Shown here: positions 23,414 to 35,300 of the stretch, piece after piece
Layout of the letters: each line of letters begins with the position of its first letter
Numbering within the stretch: position 1 is the stretch's first letter
Origin: Bacteroidales bacterium
GTDB lineage: Bacteria > Bacteroidota > Bacteroidia > Bacteroidales > F082
Direction of reading: 5' to 3'
DNA length: 46,102 nucleotides
NCBI GenBank assembly: GCA_017381865.1
Contig: JAFOBJ010000087.1
Coordinates: 1 to 46,102 of the forward strand
Notes under the pieces: model-generated
The model's input: only the letters and a program-made list of their open reading frames with translations
What the model was told of the DNA's origin: nothing
Database searches by the model: none
Translations under genes and position numbers: made by a program

Positions 23414-26272
23414 TCAATCGATTCTGCAGCAGAGGTTTCTGTCGCCGAATGCGTCGTCGATTCTTGTAACGTGTGGGAAGTATTTATCTTGAACATCGCT
23501 CTTGTTAGGGAAACCTGCTTCTGAACGTGTGAATGGGAATTCCCAGTTGTCAGCCATCAACATTTCTGCTGTGTAAGGAGCGTGTGAGATAACGTTGTTA
23601 CCTTTTTCTGCCTTGCCACTTTCGATGTCAGCGATTTCTTGACGGATCTTAATCATAGCGTCAACGAAACGATCTAATTCTGCTAATGGTTCGCTTTCTG
23701 TTGGCTCGACCATCAATGTTTCGTGAACTGGAAACGCAACAGTTGGAGCGTGGAAACCATAGTCCATCAAACGTTTAGCGATGTCGATAGCAGCAACGCC
23801 AGTAGCTTTGTTGATACCGTTGATATCGAGAATCATTTCGTGAGCAACGTGACCGTTGTTACCGGTATAAAGGATTGGATAATAATCTTTCAATCTATCT
23901 TTGAGGTAGTTAGCATTCAAGATAGCCATCTTTGTTGCATCTCTTAAACCTTCACCGCCTAACATCTTGATGTAAGCATAAGATATTGTGAGGATTTGTG
24001 CGCTACCATAAGGAGCTGCTGAAACAGCACCGAGTTTTTCGTTATATGTAGCGAGGTTGAGGTGAGTTGGCAAGAATGGTACCAAGTGAGCTGCAACGCC
24101 GATAGGACCTACGCCTGGACCGCCACCGCCGTGAGGGATAGCGAATGTCTTGTGTAAGTTGAGGTGGCAAACGTCAGCGCCGATGAAGCCTGGGCATGTG
24201 AGGCCAACTTGAGCGTTCATGTTAGCACCGTCCATATAAACTTGACCGCCGTTGTCGTGAACTATCTTCATCAAGTCGCGGATACCGTCTTCATAGATAC
24301 CGTGTGTTGAAGGATAAGTTACCATGAATGCTGCGAGCTCGTCTTTATATTGTTCAGCTTTTGCCTTAGCATCTTCCATGTCGATGTTACCGTTAGCGTC
24401 GCATTTAACGACAACTACTTGCATACCTGCCATTGCTGCTGATGCTGGGTTTGTACCGTGTGCTGATGCTGGGATTAAGCAGATGTTACGATGACCTTGG
24501 CCGTTAGCTTCTTGGTAGCGACGGATTGTCAAGAGACCAGCGTATTCACCGCTAGCACCTGAGTTAGGCATGAATGACATACCAGCGAAGCCTGTGATTT
24601 CGCAGAGGTCTTTACCTAATTCGTTGATGAGTTCTAAGTAACCTTCAGCTTGGTCTGCTGGAACGAATGGGTGGATGTTAGCGAATTCTGGCCAGCTCAA
24701 AGCGAACATTGATGTTGCTGAGTTGAGTTTCATTGTACATGAGCCGAGAGGAATCATAGCGCGGTTCAAGCTTAAGTCGCGGTCTTCCAATTGTTTCATA
24801 TAACGCATCATGTCTGTTTCGCTGCGATATTTGAAGAATACTGGCTCTTGTAAGTATGATGATGTACGTTGCATGTCAGCAGCGATGCCGTTGAATGTGC
24901 CGCAAACTGCTGGGTCGCAAACGAAGTCTGTATGTTCTTTGCCGATAGCTTCACAAACAACAGCGACGATTTCGTTAACGTCTTCTAATGATGTTGTTTC
25001 GTCTAAGCTGATAGCGAAATGTTGTTTGTCGATGATACGGAAGTTCATCTTATGTTGAAGAGCTACTTCATTGACTTTGCATGTGCAGAAGCCTTCTGGC
25101 AATTCGAAATGTAAAGTATCGAAATAAGAATCGTTAAGTTGTTTAACGCCGTACTTTTGCATTTCTTTATCGAGGACGCATGTCAATATATTAATGTGAC
25201 GAGCTATTTCTCTGATACCTTCAGCACCGTGGTAGATTGCGTAGAATCCTGACATGATACCGAGGAGAGCTTGAGCTGTACAGATGTTTGATGTAGCTTT
25301 TTCGCGTTTGATATGCTGTTCACGAGTTTGTAATGCGAGACGGTAAGCTGGGTTGCCGAGAGCGTCTTTTGAGATACCGATGATACGGCCTGGCATTTCA
25401 CGTTTGTAAGCGTCTGTTGTTGCGAAGAAACCTGTGTGAGGACCGCCGAATGCCATTGGCAAACCGAAGCGTTGGCTTGAACCTACAACTGCGTCTGCGC
25501 CCCATTCACCTGGAGGTGTGATGAGAGCTAAACTCATAAGGTCTGAAGCAACTGCTACTTGCATACCTTTTTCTTTCCATGCTTTAACTTCTTCGCTATA
25601 GTTGATAACGCGACCGAATTGGTTTGGACATTGAACTAAGATACCGAAGTATTCTTCACCTGCGCTGAAGTTCTTGACATCGTCAACAACGACTTCAATG
25701 CCTAAGTGATAAGCTCTTGTCTTGATAACGTCGACTGTATGTGGGAAAACGTCGTTAGCGACGAAGAATTTGTTAACGCCAGCTTTTACTTGAGCGCGGC
25801 TGCGGCTGTGCCAGAACATCAACATTGCTTCTGAAGCTGCTGTTGCTTCGTCTAACAATGAAGCGTTTGCCAATGGCATAGCTGTCATGTCGCTGATAAC
25901 TGTTTGGTAGTTCAAGAGAGCTTCAAGACGACCTTGTGAAATCTCTGCTTGATATGGAGTGTATGATGTGTACCATCCTGGATTTTCAAGAATGTTACGA
26001 GTGATAACACCTGGAGTGATTACGTTGTAGTAACCCATACCGATGTAACTTCTGTAAATCTTGTTCTTTGCAGCCAAAGCTTTAAGATTACCGAAGCATT
26101 CATATTCATTCAAACCTCTGCCGATATTTAAACCTTCAGGAAGACGAATGTCTGATGATATAATTTCGTCAATAAGTTGATCTGTTGATTCAACGCCAAT
26201 AACCTCAAGCATTTTCTTTACGTCAGCTTCTGTTGGTCCATTGTGACGTTTAATGAAATTGTTGTTAATCAT
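23414..26272 (-). CDS. gcvP: Glycine dehydrogenase (decarboxylating), P-protein
   Basis: 952 residues, a full-length single-chain P-protein of the glycine cleavage system. It decarboxylates glycine and passes the aminomethyl group to lipoylated GcvH. The first half is GcvP-N (RHNGPTEADVKKML, YTPYQAEISQGRLEALLN) and the second half GcvP-C, with the PLP lysine in HLNLHKTFAIPHGGGGPG at about residue 705. The partners gcvT and gcvH are not in the window, so the system is scattered. The 3' end abuts palindromic repeats. A -7 box lies 40 bp upstream. Confidence 0.97.
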   Translation of the reverse strand: MINNNFIKRHNGPTEADVKKMLEVIGVESTDQLIDEIISSDIRLPEGLNIGRGLNEYECFGNLKALAAKNKIYRSYIGMGYYNVITPGVITRNILENPGWYTSYTPYQAEISQGRLEALLNYQTVISDMTAMPLANASLLDEATAASEAMLMFWHSRSRAQVKAGVNKFFVANDVFPHTVDVIKTRAYHLGIEVVVDDVKNFSAGEEYFGILVQCPNQFGRVINYSEEVKAWKEKGMQVAVASDLMSLALITPPGEWGADAVVGSSQRFGLPMAFGGPHTGFFATTDAYKREMPGRIIGISKDALGNPAYRLALQTREQHIKREKATSNICTAQALLGIMSGFYAIYHGAEGIREIARHINILTCVLDKEMQKYGVKQLNDSYFDTLHFELPEGFCTCKVNEVALQHKMNFRIIDKQHFAISLDETTSLEDVNEIVAVVCEAIGKEHTDFVCDPAVCGTFNGIAADMQRTSSYLQEPVFFKYRSETDMMRYMKQLEDRDLSLNRAMIPLGSCTMKLNSATSMFALSWPEFANIHPFVPADQAEGYLELINELGKDLCEITGFAGMSFMPNSGASGEYAGLLTIRRYQEANGQGHRNICLIPASAHGTNPASAAMAGMQVVVVKCDANGNIDMEDAKAKAEQYKDELAAFMVTYPSTHGIYEDGIRDLMKIVHDNGGQVYMDGANMNAQVGLTCPGFIGADVCHLNLHKTFAIPHGGGGPGVGPIGVAAHLVPFLPTHLNLATYNEKLGAVSAAPYGSAQILTISYAYIKMLGGEGLRDATKMAILNANYLKDRLKDYYPILYTGNNGHVAHEMILDINGINKATGVAAIDIAKRLMDYGFHAPTVAFPVHETLMVEPTESEPLAELDRFVDAMIKIRQEIADIESGKAEKGNNVISHAPYTAEMLMADNWEFPFTRSEAGFPNKSDVQDKYFPHVTRIDDAFGDRNLCCRID

Positions 26273-26311
26273 ATTGTTAGTTATTTAATGAAATACTTTT
26301 TTCTTATTCCG

Positions 26312-26319
26312 CAAATTTA
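26312..26319 (-). promoter_or_regulatory. -7 box for gcvP
   Basis: TAAATTTG on the minus strand, 39 bp before the start codon. The -33 box is unclear. No glycine riboswitch-like structure fits in the short leader. Confidence 0.45.
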
Positions 26320-26385
26320 GTTTTTTTTTCTTACAATTCACACCACTTTGAATAATTTTATATTTTTGTAACAAATTAATTTTTT

Positions 26386-27111
26386 ATGAAAAAAATAGCA
26401 TTAATCTTATCATTTGCATGTATCATTTTAACTTCTTGCAAAGACAATTCAATAAAATACAATGGACCTGATGTTATCAACATCGTATTGAAAGAATATT
26501 ATAATATCGATGCCGAGTCCAATGACCCTTTGAGCTATAGCTCTGATAACAAAAGAAATGTGACCGTATCTGACGATGGCGTCATTTACGGAAAAAACGT
26601 GGGCGAAGCTAATGTGACGATTTCTAATTCTGAAAATGAGCTTAACATTCCCGTCATAGTCAATCTATTTGAAGAACCTACTGTCAATTTCGGAGCTACA
26701 ACAAGCGAAATAAAATCTTTATACGGCGAACCTAAACGTAATTCCGGAGATAGCGTCTTTGTTTATGGCAGCGGACAAGATTGGTATTCGCCAACAGTTT
26801 GGGAAATGGACTTCTTTTTCCACAACAATAAATACTATGAATCAAATCTTTACATCCAAAAAGACTTGGACCTTCTACTTAACAAATATCTTGAAGAAAA
26901 TTATTTCTACTCTCAAGAATTAATCGACACTATCAATGGTGAAATCATAAATCTTTACATTTATTTAGACAGTCCAAATGCTGATGAAGCAAAAGTTATT
27001 GTCGGAAAGCAATATAATGCAGGACCTTATAACGACATTCTTCTAGTTTATGCTCCATTCGAAGCTGTCTCATCAAGAAAGACTGATTTCATTTCAAGAA
27101 GCCGTAAATGA
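26386..27111 (+). CDS. Lipoprotein with Big-like domain, unknown
   Basis: 241 residues. A signal peptide ends in the lipobox ILTSC (Cys at about 18). Residues about 25-90 resemble a bacterial Ig-like group 2 domain (YSSDNKRNVTVSDDGVIYGK, then GEANVTIS). The remaining 150 residues include TTSEIKSLYGEPKRNSGDSV and many aromatic residues, and are not recognised. It is probably on the outer membrane. It lies divergent from gcvP and convergent with typA, sharing a terminator with the latter. Confidence 0.7.
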   Translation: MKKIALILSFACIILTSCKDNSIKYNGPDVINIVLKEYYNIDAESNDPLSYSSDNKRNVTVSDDGVIYGKNVGEANVTISNSENELNIPVIVNLFEEPTVNFGATTSEIKSLYGEPKRNSGDSVFVYGSGQDWYSPTVWEMDFFFHNNKYYESNLYIQKDLDLLLNKYLEENYFYSQELIDTINGEIINLYIYLDSPNADEAKVIVGKQYNAGPYNDILLVYAPFEAVSSRKTDFISRSRK

Positions 27112-27134
27112 CAAATAAATATTAACAAAAAATT

Positions 27135-27160
27135 AAGGGGACTTTTTGAGTCCCCTTTCT
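27135..27160. terminator. Bidirectional terminator between lipoprotein gene and typA
   Basis: AAGGGGACT (27135-27143) and AGTCCCCTT (27149-27157) form a perfect nine-pair stem. T-rich sequence follows on the right, and an A-run lies on the left to serve the minus strand. Confidence 0.85.
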
Positions 27161-27165
27161 TATTT

Positions 27166-28983
27166 TCAATCGTTAGATTCTTCTCTCTTGCTTTGACGTT
27201 TACGTTCAATTTCATCCAAGATAATCTTTCTCAAACGCAAGCTCTTTGGTGTGATTTCGAGATATTCGTCATCTCTAATCATTTCCATATATTCTTCCAA
27301 TGAAAAACGTTTTGGCGGAATGAGAACTATCTTTTCATCTGAACCAGAAGCACGAACGTTAGTCAAATGTTTAGTTTTATTAACATTTAATACTATGTCG
27401 TTTGAACGTGTATTTTCACCGATGACCTCACCTGCATAAACCTCTTCATTTGGCATTACGAAGAATGAGCCTCTGTCTTGCAATTTCCACAAAGCGTAAG
27501 GAACAGCAACACCTGTCTCCATAGCGATGAGAGCTCCTGTATTACGTCCTGGAATTTCTCCTCTCCAAGGTTCGTAACCTTTAAGTCTTTGTGACATAAC
27601 AGCTTCACCTTCTGTTGCAGTAAGCATATTGCTTCTCAAGCCGATAAGACCTCTTGATGGAATTTCAAAGTCGATGTTCATTCTGTCACCCTTAGGTTGC
27701 ATGTTTGTCATCTCACCTTTCTTTGCTGTAACGAGTTCAATAACACGGCCTGCGAATTGTTCTGGAACTTGAACTGTCAACATTTCAATAGGTTCGCATT
27801 TCTTGCCGTCGATTTCTTTCAAGATAACCTTTGGCTGACCGATTTGGAATTCGTAACCTTCACGACGCATTGTCTCAATCAAGATTGAAAGGTGCAAAAT
27901 ACCACGACCGAACACCATCATTGAATCTGGCGATGCTGTATCTTCAATACGAAGTGCGAGGTTCTTTTCCAATTCTTTATATAAACGTTCACGGAGGTGA
28001 CGTGAAGTAACAAATTTACCTTCTTTACCGAAGAATGGTGAGTTGTTGATTGTGAACAACATACTCATCGTTGGCTCATCAACGTGAATTGGTGGCAATG
28101 CTTCTGGATTTTCCAAATCAGCGACTGTATCACCGATTTCAAAATCTTCAAGACCCATAACAGCAACGATGTCACCAGCTTTTACCGGATTCTTGGTTCT
28201 TTCTTTTCCTAAGCCTTCAAAAGTATATAATTCCTTGATTGTGTTCTTCTTGATTGAACCATCACGTTTCATGAGCGAAACATTCATACCTGCTTGCAAG
28301 ACGCCTCTTTTCAAACGACCGACAGCAATACGACCAACGTATGAACTATAATCCAAAGAAGTGATAAGCATTTGAGGTGTACCTTCTTCATATTTCGCAG
28401 CTGGAATATGTTCCAAAATTGTGTCGAGAAGATATGAAATATCTGATGTCACGTTTTTGTAGTTATCCGACATCCAGCCTTGTTTTGAAGAACCGAATAC
28501 TGTTGGGAAATCGAGTTGTTCTTCTGTTGCGCCCAAGTTGAACATCAAATCGAAGACAGCTTCTTGTGTTTCTTCTGGATAACAGTTTGGTTTGTCAACT
28601 TTATTGATAACCACGATTGGTTTAAGGCCTAAAAGCAAAGCTTTTTCAAGAACGAAACGTGTTTGTGGCATTGGTCCTTCAAAAGCGTCGACGAGCAAGA
28701 TAACGCCGTCAGCCATATTAAGAACGCGTTCAACTTCGCCACCAAAGTCAGAGTGACCAGGAGTGTCGATTATGTTGATTTTTGTGCCTTTATAACGTAC
28801 AGAAACGTTCTTTGACAAGATGGTAATACCTCGTTCACGTTCAAGATCGTTATTATCCAACATTAAATCTGCAGTTTCCTGATTGTCTCTAAACAATCTT
28901 GATTGGTGTAAAATACGATCTACCAATGTAGTTTTGCCATGGTCGACATGGGCAATAATTGCAACGTTACGAATGCTCTCCAT
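27166..28983 (-). CDS. typA: Ribosome-associated GTPase TypA/BipA
   Basis: 605 residues, normal length. A translational GTPase related to EF-G that binds the ribosome and aids 50S assembly, stress growth and cold adaptation in other Bacteria. The G1 motif is [10 protein letters not shown] (residues 11-20), followed by RERGITI (switch I area), [15 protein letters not shown] (G3) and NKVDKP (G4). The C-terminal half carries [20 protein letters not shown] and the typical [20 protein letters not shown]. The C-terminus is basic ([12 protein letters not shown]). A single-gene transcript is likely. Confidence 0.97.
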   Translation of the reverse strand: MESIRNVAIIAHVDHGKTTLVDRILHQSRLFRDNQETADLMLDNNDLERERGITILSKNVSVRYKGTKINIIDTPGHSDFGGEVERVLNMADGVILLVDAFEGPMPQTRFVLEKALLLGLKPIVVINKVDKPNCYPEETQEAVFDLMFNLGATEEQLDFPTVFGSSKQGWMSDNYKNVTSDISYLLDTILEHIPAAKYEEGTPQMLITSLDYSSYVGRIAVGRLKRGVLQAGMNVSLMKRDGSIKKNTIKELYTFEGLGKERTKNPVKAGDIVAVMGLEDFEIGDTVADLENPEALPPIHVDEPTMSMLFTINNSPFFGKEGKFVTSRHLRERLYKELEKNLALRIEDTASPDSMMVFGRGILHLSILIETMRREGYEFQIGQPKVILKEIDGKKCEPIEMLTVQVPEQFAGRVIELVTAKKGEMTNMQPKGDRMNIDFEIPSRGLIGLRSNMLTATEGEAVMSQRLKGYEPWRGEIPGRNTGALIAMETGVAVPYALWKLQDRGSFFVMPNEEVYAGEVIGENTRSNDIVLNVNKTKHLTNVRASGSDEKIVLIPPKRFSLEEYMEMIRDDEYLEITPKSLRLRKIILDEIERKRQSKREESND

Positions 28984-29024
28984 CTATATATTTTTTAATT
29001 TGTTAAAATTCAAAAAAGCGGGTG

Positions 29025-29032
29025 CAAATTTA
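29025..29032 (-). promoter_or_regulatory. -7 box for typA
   Basis: TAAATTTG on the minus strand, 41 bp before the start codon. The -33 box is not clear. Confidence 0.45.
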
Positions 29033-29066
29033 CAAAAAAAATGCTTTTATTCCTAGAACTATGTTT

Positions 29067-32000
29067 CTAAAAAACAGGTTTTATATCAATTTTTTCATCA
29101 TCTTTTCTTATATATAACAAATATGCATCTATACTTTTCTCAATGCCCATTCCTCTTAAAGCATCGACATAACTTTTCATCTGTTTGTTATATTTTTCAT
29201 GATGATCTCCAGTTTTATAATCTATAAGTATCACTCTATCATCAAGTTCTGCATATCTATCTGGACGCAAGACCTCATTTTCCTCTTCATTTTTACCAGA
29301 TACAAGAATGCCCATTTCATTTTTGACAATCGCATCTTTTAAATAAGCATCTTTAATTTCCTTAATCTCAACAATTTTTCCAAACTGTTTTCTTAATTTT
29401 TCAACCTCATATCGGTCTATACTTCCTTCATTTATGTAATGGTGGAAAACTTTATCTGCATCATCAATGGTATTAATTTGCGACAATATATCATGAACCA
29501 AATTTCCCCATTCTCGTGGCGAATAATCGTTATCATTTTCTGCCCAAAACATAGTCGGATCTGGTTCAAATTTTAATGCCGACGCCCATTCCTGCGACTC
29601 CGGAACATCGCCTTTTTCCAACTCCAAAATATCTTTTGTATCATTTTTATCATTTTCTTTATGATACTCTATATTTCCCAGTTCATACTTAATACTCTTA
29701 TCATTATCAACAAGTTGATAACTATTCTTGATAAAATCAACATCTTCTTTTTCTGCAACATCTACCCTTTCTCCCGCTGAATTTGCGATAAAATATCCAT
29801 TATCAGCATTAAAATAATCAACAAAGAAGTTGTATGAATCTGTAGAATTTTCATCAGTGTCAGACTTTGCTTTGTTATTTGTATAAACAAACAGCAATTC
29901 TTTTGCGCGCGTCATCGCAACATACATTATATTAAAGTCATCAAACGCCGCTTTTTCCAATTCTTCCGTATAATGATGCTCTAAATCCGTTCCGAGAAGA
30001 CTTTTATTAATAGGTAATATGAAACTATCTATATTCGGAATATTTTTTAACATTTCAAACTCATCCGACAATAGCCACTTTTCGCTTCCTCTAAAATTAC
30101 CTGGCACTTTAACATAAGCATACAGATACATAACTACCTTAAATTCAAGGCCTTTTGATTTATGTATCGTCATAATCTGAACTGCGTCTATATCTGCCGT
30201 GATTTTAACAAAAAATGTATCCGATTTTTTATCCCAATGTTCAATAAATGCATCTATTCCATTATTATCAGTATTTTGCCATTCCAAAACAAGATTCATG
30301 AAATACTGCAAAAATTCGTCCTCAATAATGTTAAATCCATATATTCTAATTATGGAACAACACAAATCATACAAGCTATATGCTTGATTTCTAAGACCAT
30401 ATATCTTATCGAAATCAAAATCATCTTTCAATGCTTTCTCGACATCATAAGAATCAACACCTGAACATATATTTTTATAGAATGAAATAGCCAATTTATC
30501 AACTTCGTTCTTATCATCAATTAAACACTTAAGTGTCAATATTATAAGTCTAACTTTATCTGACGATTTAAGCAAAATGGAATCTGAAGATATCACAGGG
30601 ACATTTTTCTTCGAAAGGAATTCCGCAATATCAGCGCCATCGAAATTACTTCTAACTAAAATAGCGATGTCTCGCAAAGCGAAACCTTTCTCTTTCAATG
30701 TGTTAATGTCATTAAATATCGATTCCTTTACGGCATCTTTGTATTGTTTATTAGGCTTTTCATTACCATCTGCGGAAAATTTTTCCATGTCAAATATCTC
30801 CACTCTCACAAAGCCATCATAAGAATATTCTTTCGGACATTTCTGATGAAGATCATCATATACCTTACGATAATCTTCAGATGTTAATTTATATTTAGAA
30901 AGTTTAAAGAACGAATTGTTAAAATCTATTATATTTTTTTTCGAACGAAAATTATATTCCAGTGATTTTTTACACAACCTTGTTCTTAAATTATTTTCAC
31001 ATTCTGTGTAAAACTCGTTCTTTTCAGCACCATATATCGAAGGCAAATTCATTATCTGCTCTACTTCCCCGCTCCTAAAACGATATATCGCTTGTTTAGC
31101 ATCACCGACCAAAAGGCTCATATTATTTTCCGAAAGTCCATTATTCACTAATGGCAAAAAGTTATGCCATTGTAAAAGAGACGTATCCTGAAATTCATCT
31201 ATAAAAAAATGCTTATAACGTGAACCTATTTTTTCATAAATGAAAGGAATGCTGCAATCGCCCAAAATATCAGAAATTCTCTTGTTAAATTCAGAAATAT
31301 GAACCTTATTTGTATCGCTAATATGTTGATTAACAACTCCTAGCAAGGTACTACGCAAAGCATACAAATATAAATTTTTCCTAATGAGATTAACATAAAA
31401 AAGTTTCTTATGATCATCCGCAAGCTTCTCATACAATTTCAAAACATTGATTCCAGACTTGTTGATTTCATCAATGCTTTTTTTATCAATGCTTTTTGAA
31501 AACCAATTTTTCTCTTCGCTAAATATCTTTGATATTGTCACACCAACAAGTGATGATGGCGAAACATTAACATCTTTCTCAATTTTTATTAACATCGACG
31601 GCAATCCTCTTGTTCCACTATTATAATCCGTCGTTTCAATATCGAATTCGCTTTCAAAATCTCTAATATCTTGTATATCAGAAGCAATATCACTCTTTAT
31701 TTTTTTATAAGAGCCTTCTAAAGAATCTTTAACTTGTATATACTTGTCATCTAAAAATTCATTTAGATTAAGTATTTCACCTTTTTTATATGCACTTTCT
31801 TTAAGAAGTTTTGTTACAAATTCTCTCAACAAGGCATCTATACGCAACGAATTTTCCTCATTCAACTGAAAATCGACGAAATCGGTTAAAATTTCTGTAA
31901 TTGAATCATCATCTTCACCAATACGTTCATCAATACATTGAATCAAGCCATCGAGAAGATTATCATCGTCAAGAAGCACTCTATATTGAGCCGGAAGATT

Positions 32001-32378
32001 CAATTCTTTGGCAAAACTGCGCGCAATCTGTTGCACAAAACTATCTATTGTCGAAATATTAAAGTCAGAATAATTATGTAAAATATTATCATACAAGTCT
32101 TTAGACCTTCTCATCAAAACACTTTCATCTATATTCAAAGCCTTGATGACATCATTCCACATATTCTTATCAGGCTCGCCAATGATAAATCCATTCAGAT
32201 AAGAAAGTATTTTAGCTTTCATTTCATTGGCAGCTTTATTAGTAAAAGTGACTGCCAATATATCTTTACAAGAAACATTTTCAGAAGATAAAGCCAACGT
32301 AAGATATTCTTTTACAAGAGTATATGTTTTTCCAGAACCAGCCGATGCTGTATATAATTTAAATTGACCTGTTTTCAT
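29067..32378 (-). CDS. AddA/RecB-like helicase-nuclease
   Basis: 1103 residues. An SF1A helicase: Walker A ASAGSGKT (11-18), FTNKAANEM, Walker B FIDEFQDTSLLQW (about 395), GDAKQAIYRFRSGE, TIHKSKGLEF and motif VI YVAMTRAKELLFVYT (about 822). The C-terminal 170 residues hold a PD-(D/E)XK nuclease: GNLVHDIL, RPDRYAEL and LIDYKTGDH (about 1050). This is the composition of AddA, which with AddB resects double-strand breaks for RecA. The AddB-type partner is not adjacent here. The start codon overlaps the stop of the TamB-like gene (ATGA), indicating coupled translation. The gene is markedly AT-rich. Confidence 0.9.
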   Translation of the reverse strand: MKTGQFKLYTASAGSGKTYTLVKEYLTLALSSENVSCKDILAVTFTNKAANEMKAKILSYLNGFIIGEPDKNMWNDVIKALNIDESVLMRRSKDLYDNILHNYSDFNISTIDSFVQQIARSFAKELNLPAQYRVLLDDDNLLDGLIQCIDERIGEDDDSITEILTDFVDFQLNEENSLRIDALLREFVTKLLKESAYKKGEILNLNEFLDDKYIQVKDSLEGSYKKIKSDIASDIQDIRDFESEFDIETTDYNSGTRGLPSMLIKIEKDVNVSPSSLVGVTISKIFSEEKNWFSKSIDKKSIDEINKSGINVLKLYEKLADDHKKLFYVNLIRKNLYLYALRSTLLGVVNQHISDTNKVHISEFNKRISDILGDCSIPFIYEKIGSRYKHFFIDEFQDTSLLQWHNFLPLVNNGLSENNMSLLVGDAKQAIYRFRSGEVEQIMNLPSIYGAEKNEFYTECENNLRTRLCKKSLEYNFRSKKNIIDFNNSFFKLSKYKLTSEDYRKVYDDLHQKCPKEYSYDGFVRVEIFDMEKFSADGNEKPNKQYKDAVKESIFNDINTLKEKGFALRDIAILVRSNFDGADIAEFLSKKNVPVISSDSILLKSSDKVRLIILTLKCLIDDKNEVDKLAISFYKNICSGVDSYDVEKALKDDFDFDKIYGLRNQAYSLYDLCCSIIRIYGFNIIEDEFLQYFMNLVLEWQNTDNNGIDAFIEHWDKKSDTFFVKITADIDAVQIMTIHKSKGLEFKVVMYLYAYVKVPGNFRGSEKWLLSDEFEMLKNIPNIDSFILPINKSLLGTDLEHHYTEELEKAAFDDFNIMYVAMTRAKELLFVYTNNKAKSDTDENSTDSYNFFVDYFNADNGYFIANSAGERVDVAEKEDVDFIKNSYQLVDNDKSIKYELGNIEYHKENDKNDTKDILELEKGDVPESQEWASALKFEPDPTMFWAENDNDYSPREWGNLVHDILSQINTIDDADKVFHHYINEGSIDRYEVEKLRKQFGKIVEIKEIKDAYLKDAIVKNEMGILVSGKNEEENEVLRPDRYAELDDRVILIDYKTGDHHEKYNKQMKSYVDALRGMGIEKSIDAYLLYIRKDDEKIDIKPVF

Positions 32379-35300
32379 CTTCTATTTTTAGATTTTTTGT
32401 TTCTATTCTTTCTTGTAAAAATCTCTTTTATATTATCGAAACTCTGCGAATAAGAAATACCTATTCCCTGAGTATAATCCGAATAAGCCTCGTAAGTATA
32501 CAAATAATAATTACTGCTAAGATTAGAGTGATTATAAGCCTTGAGACTCAACCTATTAGTCAATTTTAACGTTATATCAACATCACCAACGATACTATTG
32601 GCTCCTGTCGCCACATCGTTACGCTGATCTGTAAACATACCCAGGTTTCCTTCGATGGTAAGTCTATCATCGAACAATTGTGTTGAAAGCGCCACTTCCA
32701 ACTCTTCCGCTGTCAGATTATCTTCAGGAGTATAACGCACACCTATGTCAAAGTCCTTACTAATCTGTGACAACCAATTACTTAACGAATTTGTCAACAC
32801 GTTATAATAGTTAGATGCGCCAATACTGTACAGACTATTGCTGGAGTAAGAAAACGAACCCAACACCAACAGCGAAATAATCTGCTGCGACATAACAGCT
32901 TGATTAGTAGTATCAATTATAGAGAATACCGTATTTTTGATGTCGTCTGTCGCATTTGGCAACGAAAGTCCAAAAGTAATTGTCGGGTTGGTCAGTTTTT
33001 CGTTAAGGTGAAGTATACAATCGACATTGACATTATTGACGATAGAAGTCGAGTCAAGTTCAACGCCCAATGATGATATCGAAGATTTTGTACGATAACT
33101 GCCAGTCACATTGATATCCGCATCATTAGCGCGGCCTGTCCATGTAATGGTTCCGCCTTTCTTAATATCAAAATTACGTCTTACAAGATTCTGCAAATTA
33201 AAGTTAAAAGCACCGCCATCAATAACATAATCGCCATAAAGAGAAAGCTGATCCAATGCCAAACCAAGCCTTATATTTCCAGAGCCTTTCGCTGTGATAT
33301 TTCCCATATTTGATGGCAGATGTATATCAACATTAGCGTCTTGCGTTACATCGGCGTTTAAATTCAATGTAAATTTCTTATCTTTTTTCTTATCTTCAAC
33401 AACTGTTGCAACTGTATCATTATCAACACCATCTTTAACAAAAATAATAAAATTATCATTAACAGACGAAGTACTTACCAACCTAATATCTATCGTTGTT
33501 CCTGGCATTGTATAAGCGTTGACATTCATTATAATATCATCCAAAGGACCATCTATTTCAAGGTCGCCACTCGCAATCACAGTGCCGAAAAACGAATCAT
33601 TATCATCACCCAACATATTCATTGCCAAGAAATTATCAAGACTTGCATCTACATCAAATCTAAAATCTTTCAGATAATCATGCGTAATAATACCATCTGC
33701 AACAGCAATATTACCCAATGTATCAATAAGTATAATATCCTGTAAATCAATTCTATTCTCTGTAAACCTTATAAAACGATTTGGTGTATTTTCCTCATAT
33801 CCCGACTTATTGACGGCATAATAAGTGTTAAGATAGTCGATGTTGCAAGCCGCATCATTAAGCTCAGCTTCTCCAATGATGACAGGCTTTTTCAAAGAGC
33901 CTACTAAACCTAAATCACCATTAACTTTTCCAGAAACACGACTCAAAACGCCTTTCGTAAACGCATTGACAAGCGAAATATCTATATCGTTCAAATTAAG
34001 GTCAAAATCAAGATTGTCTTTTCTAGATGTGTAATAATTACCGACCATCGACAACACTTCTTCATCAGAATCAAGTCTAACTATCTTTGTATCAATAACT
34101 ATTGAAGTATCAGGAGCATTCCAGCTAGCATCAATAAATGCGTTTCCAATGACATATTTGTTCAAGCCTATTTCAGTAACATCAAGATTTGAAAACAATG
34201 TAAACTTATCCGACAATCCCGAAAGCTGAACATTTCCATCGATAATTCCATCAACATCAATTCCCTTATTTAGCGTCAGCAAATCAAAGTTAGAAATATC
34301 TAACTTATTGAAATTCAAATATAATGTATCTCTATTTGTTTTAGGAAAATATCCATTAACACTCATCGACTGACTTCCAGAATAAATATCGAATTCGTTA
34401 ATAAATATTTTGTTTTTCTTAAAATCGACATAACATTCTGGCGACAACGACCAAACGCTATCATTCACCAAAACATCTGAAGCAGATATTTTCAGTCTGC
34501 CACCAGCTCCTTTGTTCATCACATACGACGCATCAACCAAACCTTTATTTCTATCTTCAACAGCATTGTCATCCCAAGTCATATTTATCAACAAGCTATC
34601 GTTGTGAGCATCAACGAGAAATGCCATATTCTCCATCGAAAGCTTAACAGGATTTGATGCAGTTTCCTCCTTAATGACGAATTCCTTTATACGAACATTA
34701 GCCGTTGTTTTATTTACATCGGTTTTATTCTTCAGATAAACATCATTGAAAATCAAACCATTATAAACAACCTCATCAGATTCTATTGTCGTATACAACT
34801 GATATTTATTTGATGTATATGTCGCAGTTAAGTTTGTATTATCGCTTATTTTGAGTTGAGGCATAAACAAACGAGACAATGTTTCTGTATCTTTCAATGT
34901 CATATTTACATAGAAATCCTGCGTATTATCAGCCAATTTAACACCTTTATCCGACCACTTGTTAACATGGAAATAATTCATGACATAATTCTTGAATGAA
35001 TTTGCAATTGTTGAGAAATTAACGATGCCCTTCAAATCCACATCGAAGAAGTCTGAATTTACGCTAACGTCCTTTGAATCAAAGTAATTCTCTGTCAGAA
35101 CTATATCCAAACTATCCATAAAATAGCTACCACGGCTATCGATATATTTTGTATCGTCTAACGAAATCGCGCCATACATTTTATCAATATCAAATCCTCT
35201 CAGACTAGCTCTAGCTTTTGTTTCCAGCTTGCTATTCTTATCATAATCAACAAATTTCAATTTATACAAGTCTGCTTCTTTAACATCTATATTAACGTCA

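Noticed and set aside
30162-30464. Plus-strand frame inside the AddA-like gene
   Set aside because: It is antisense to a gene with complete helicase and nuclease motifs and has low-complexity composition from AT-rich DNA.
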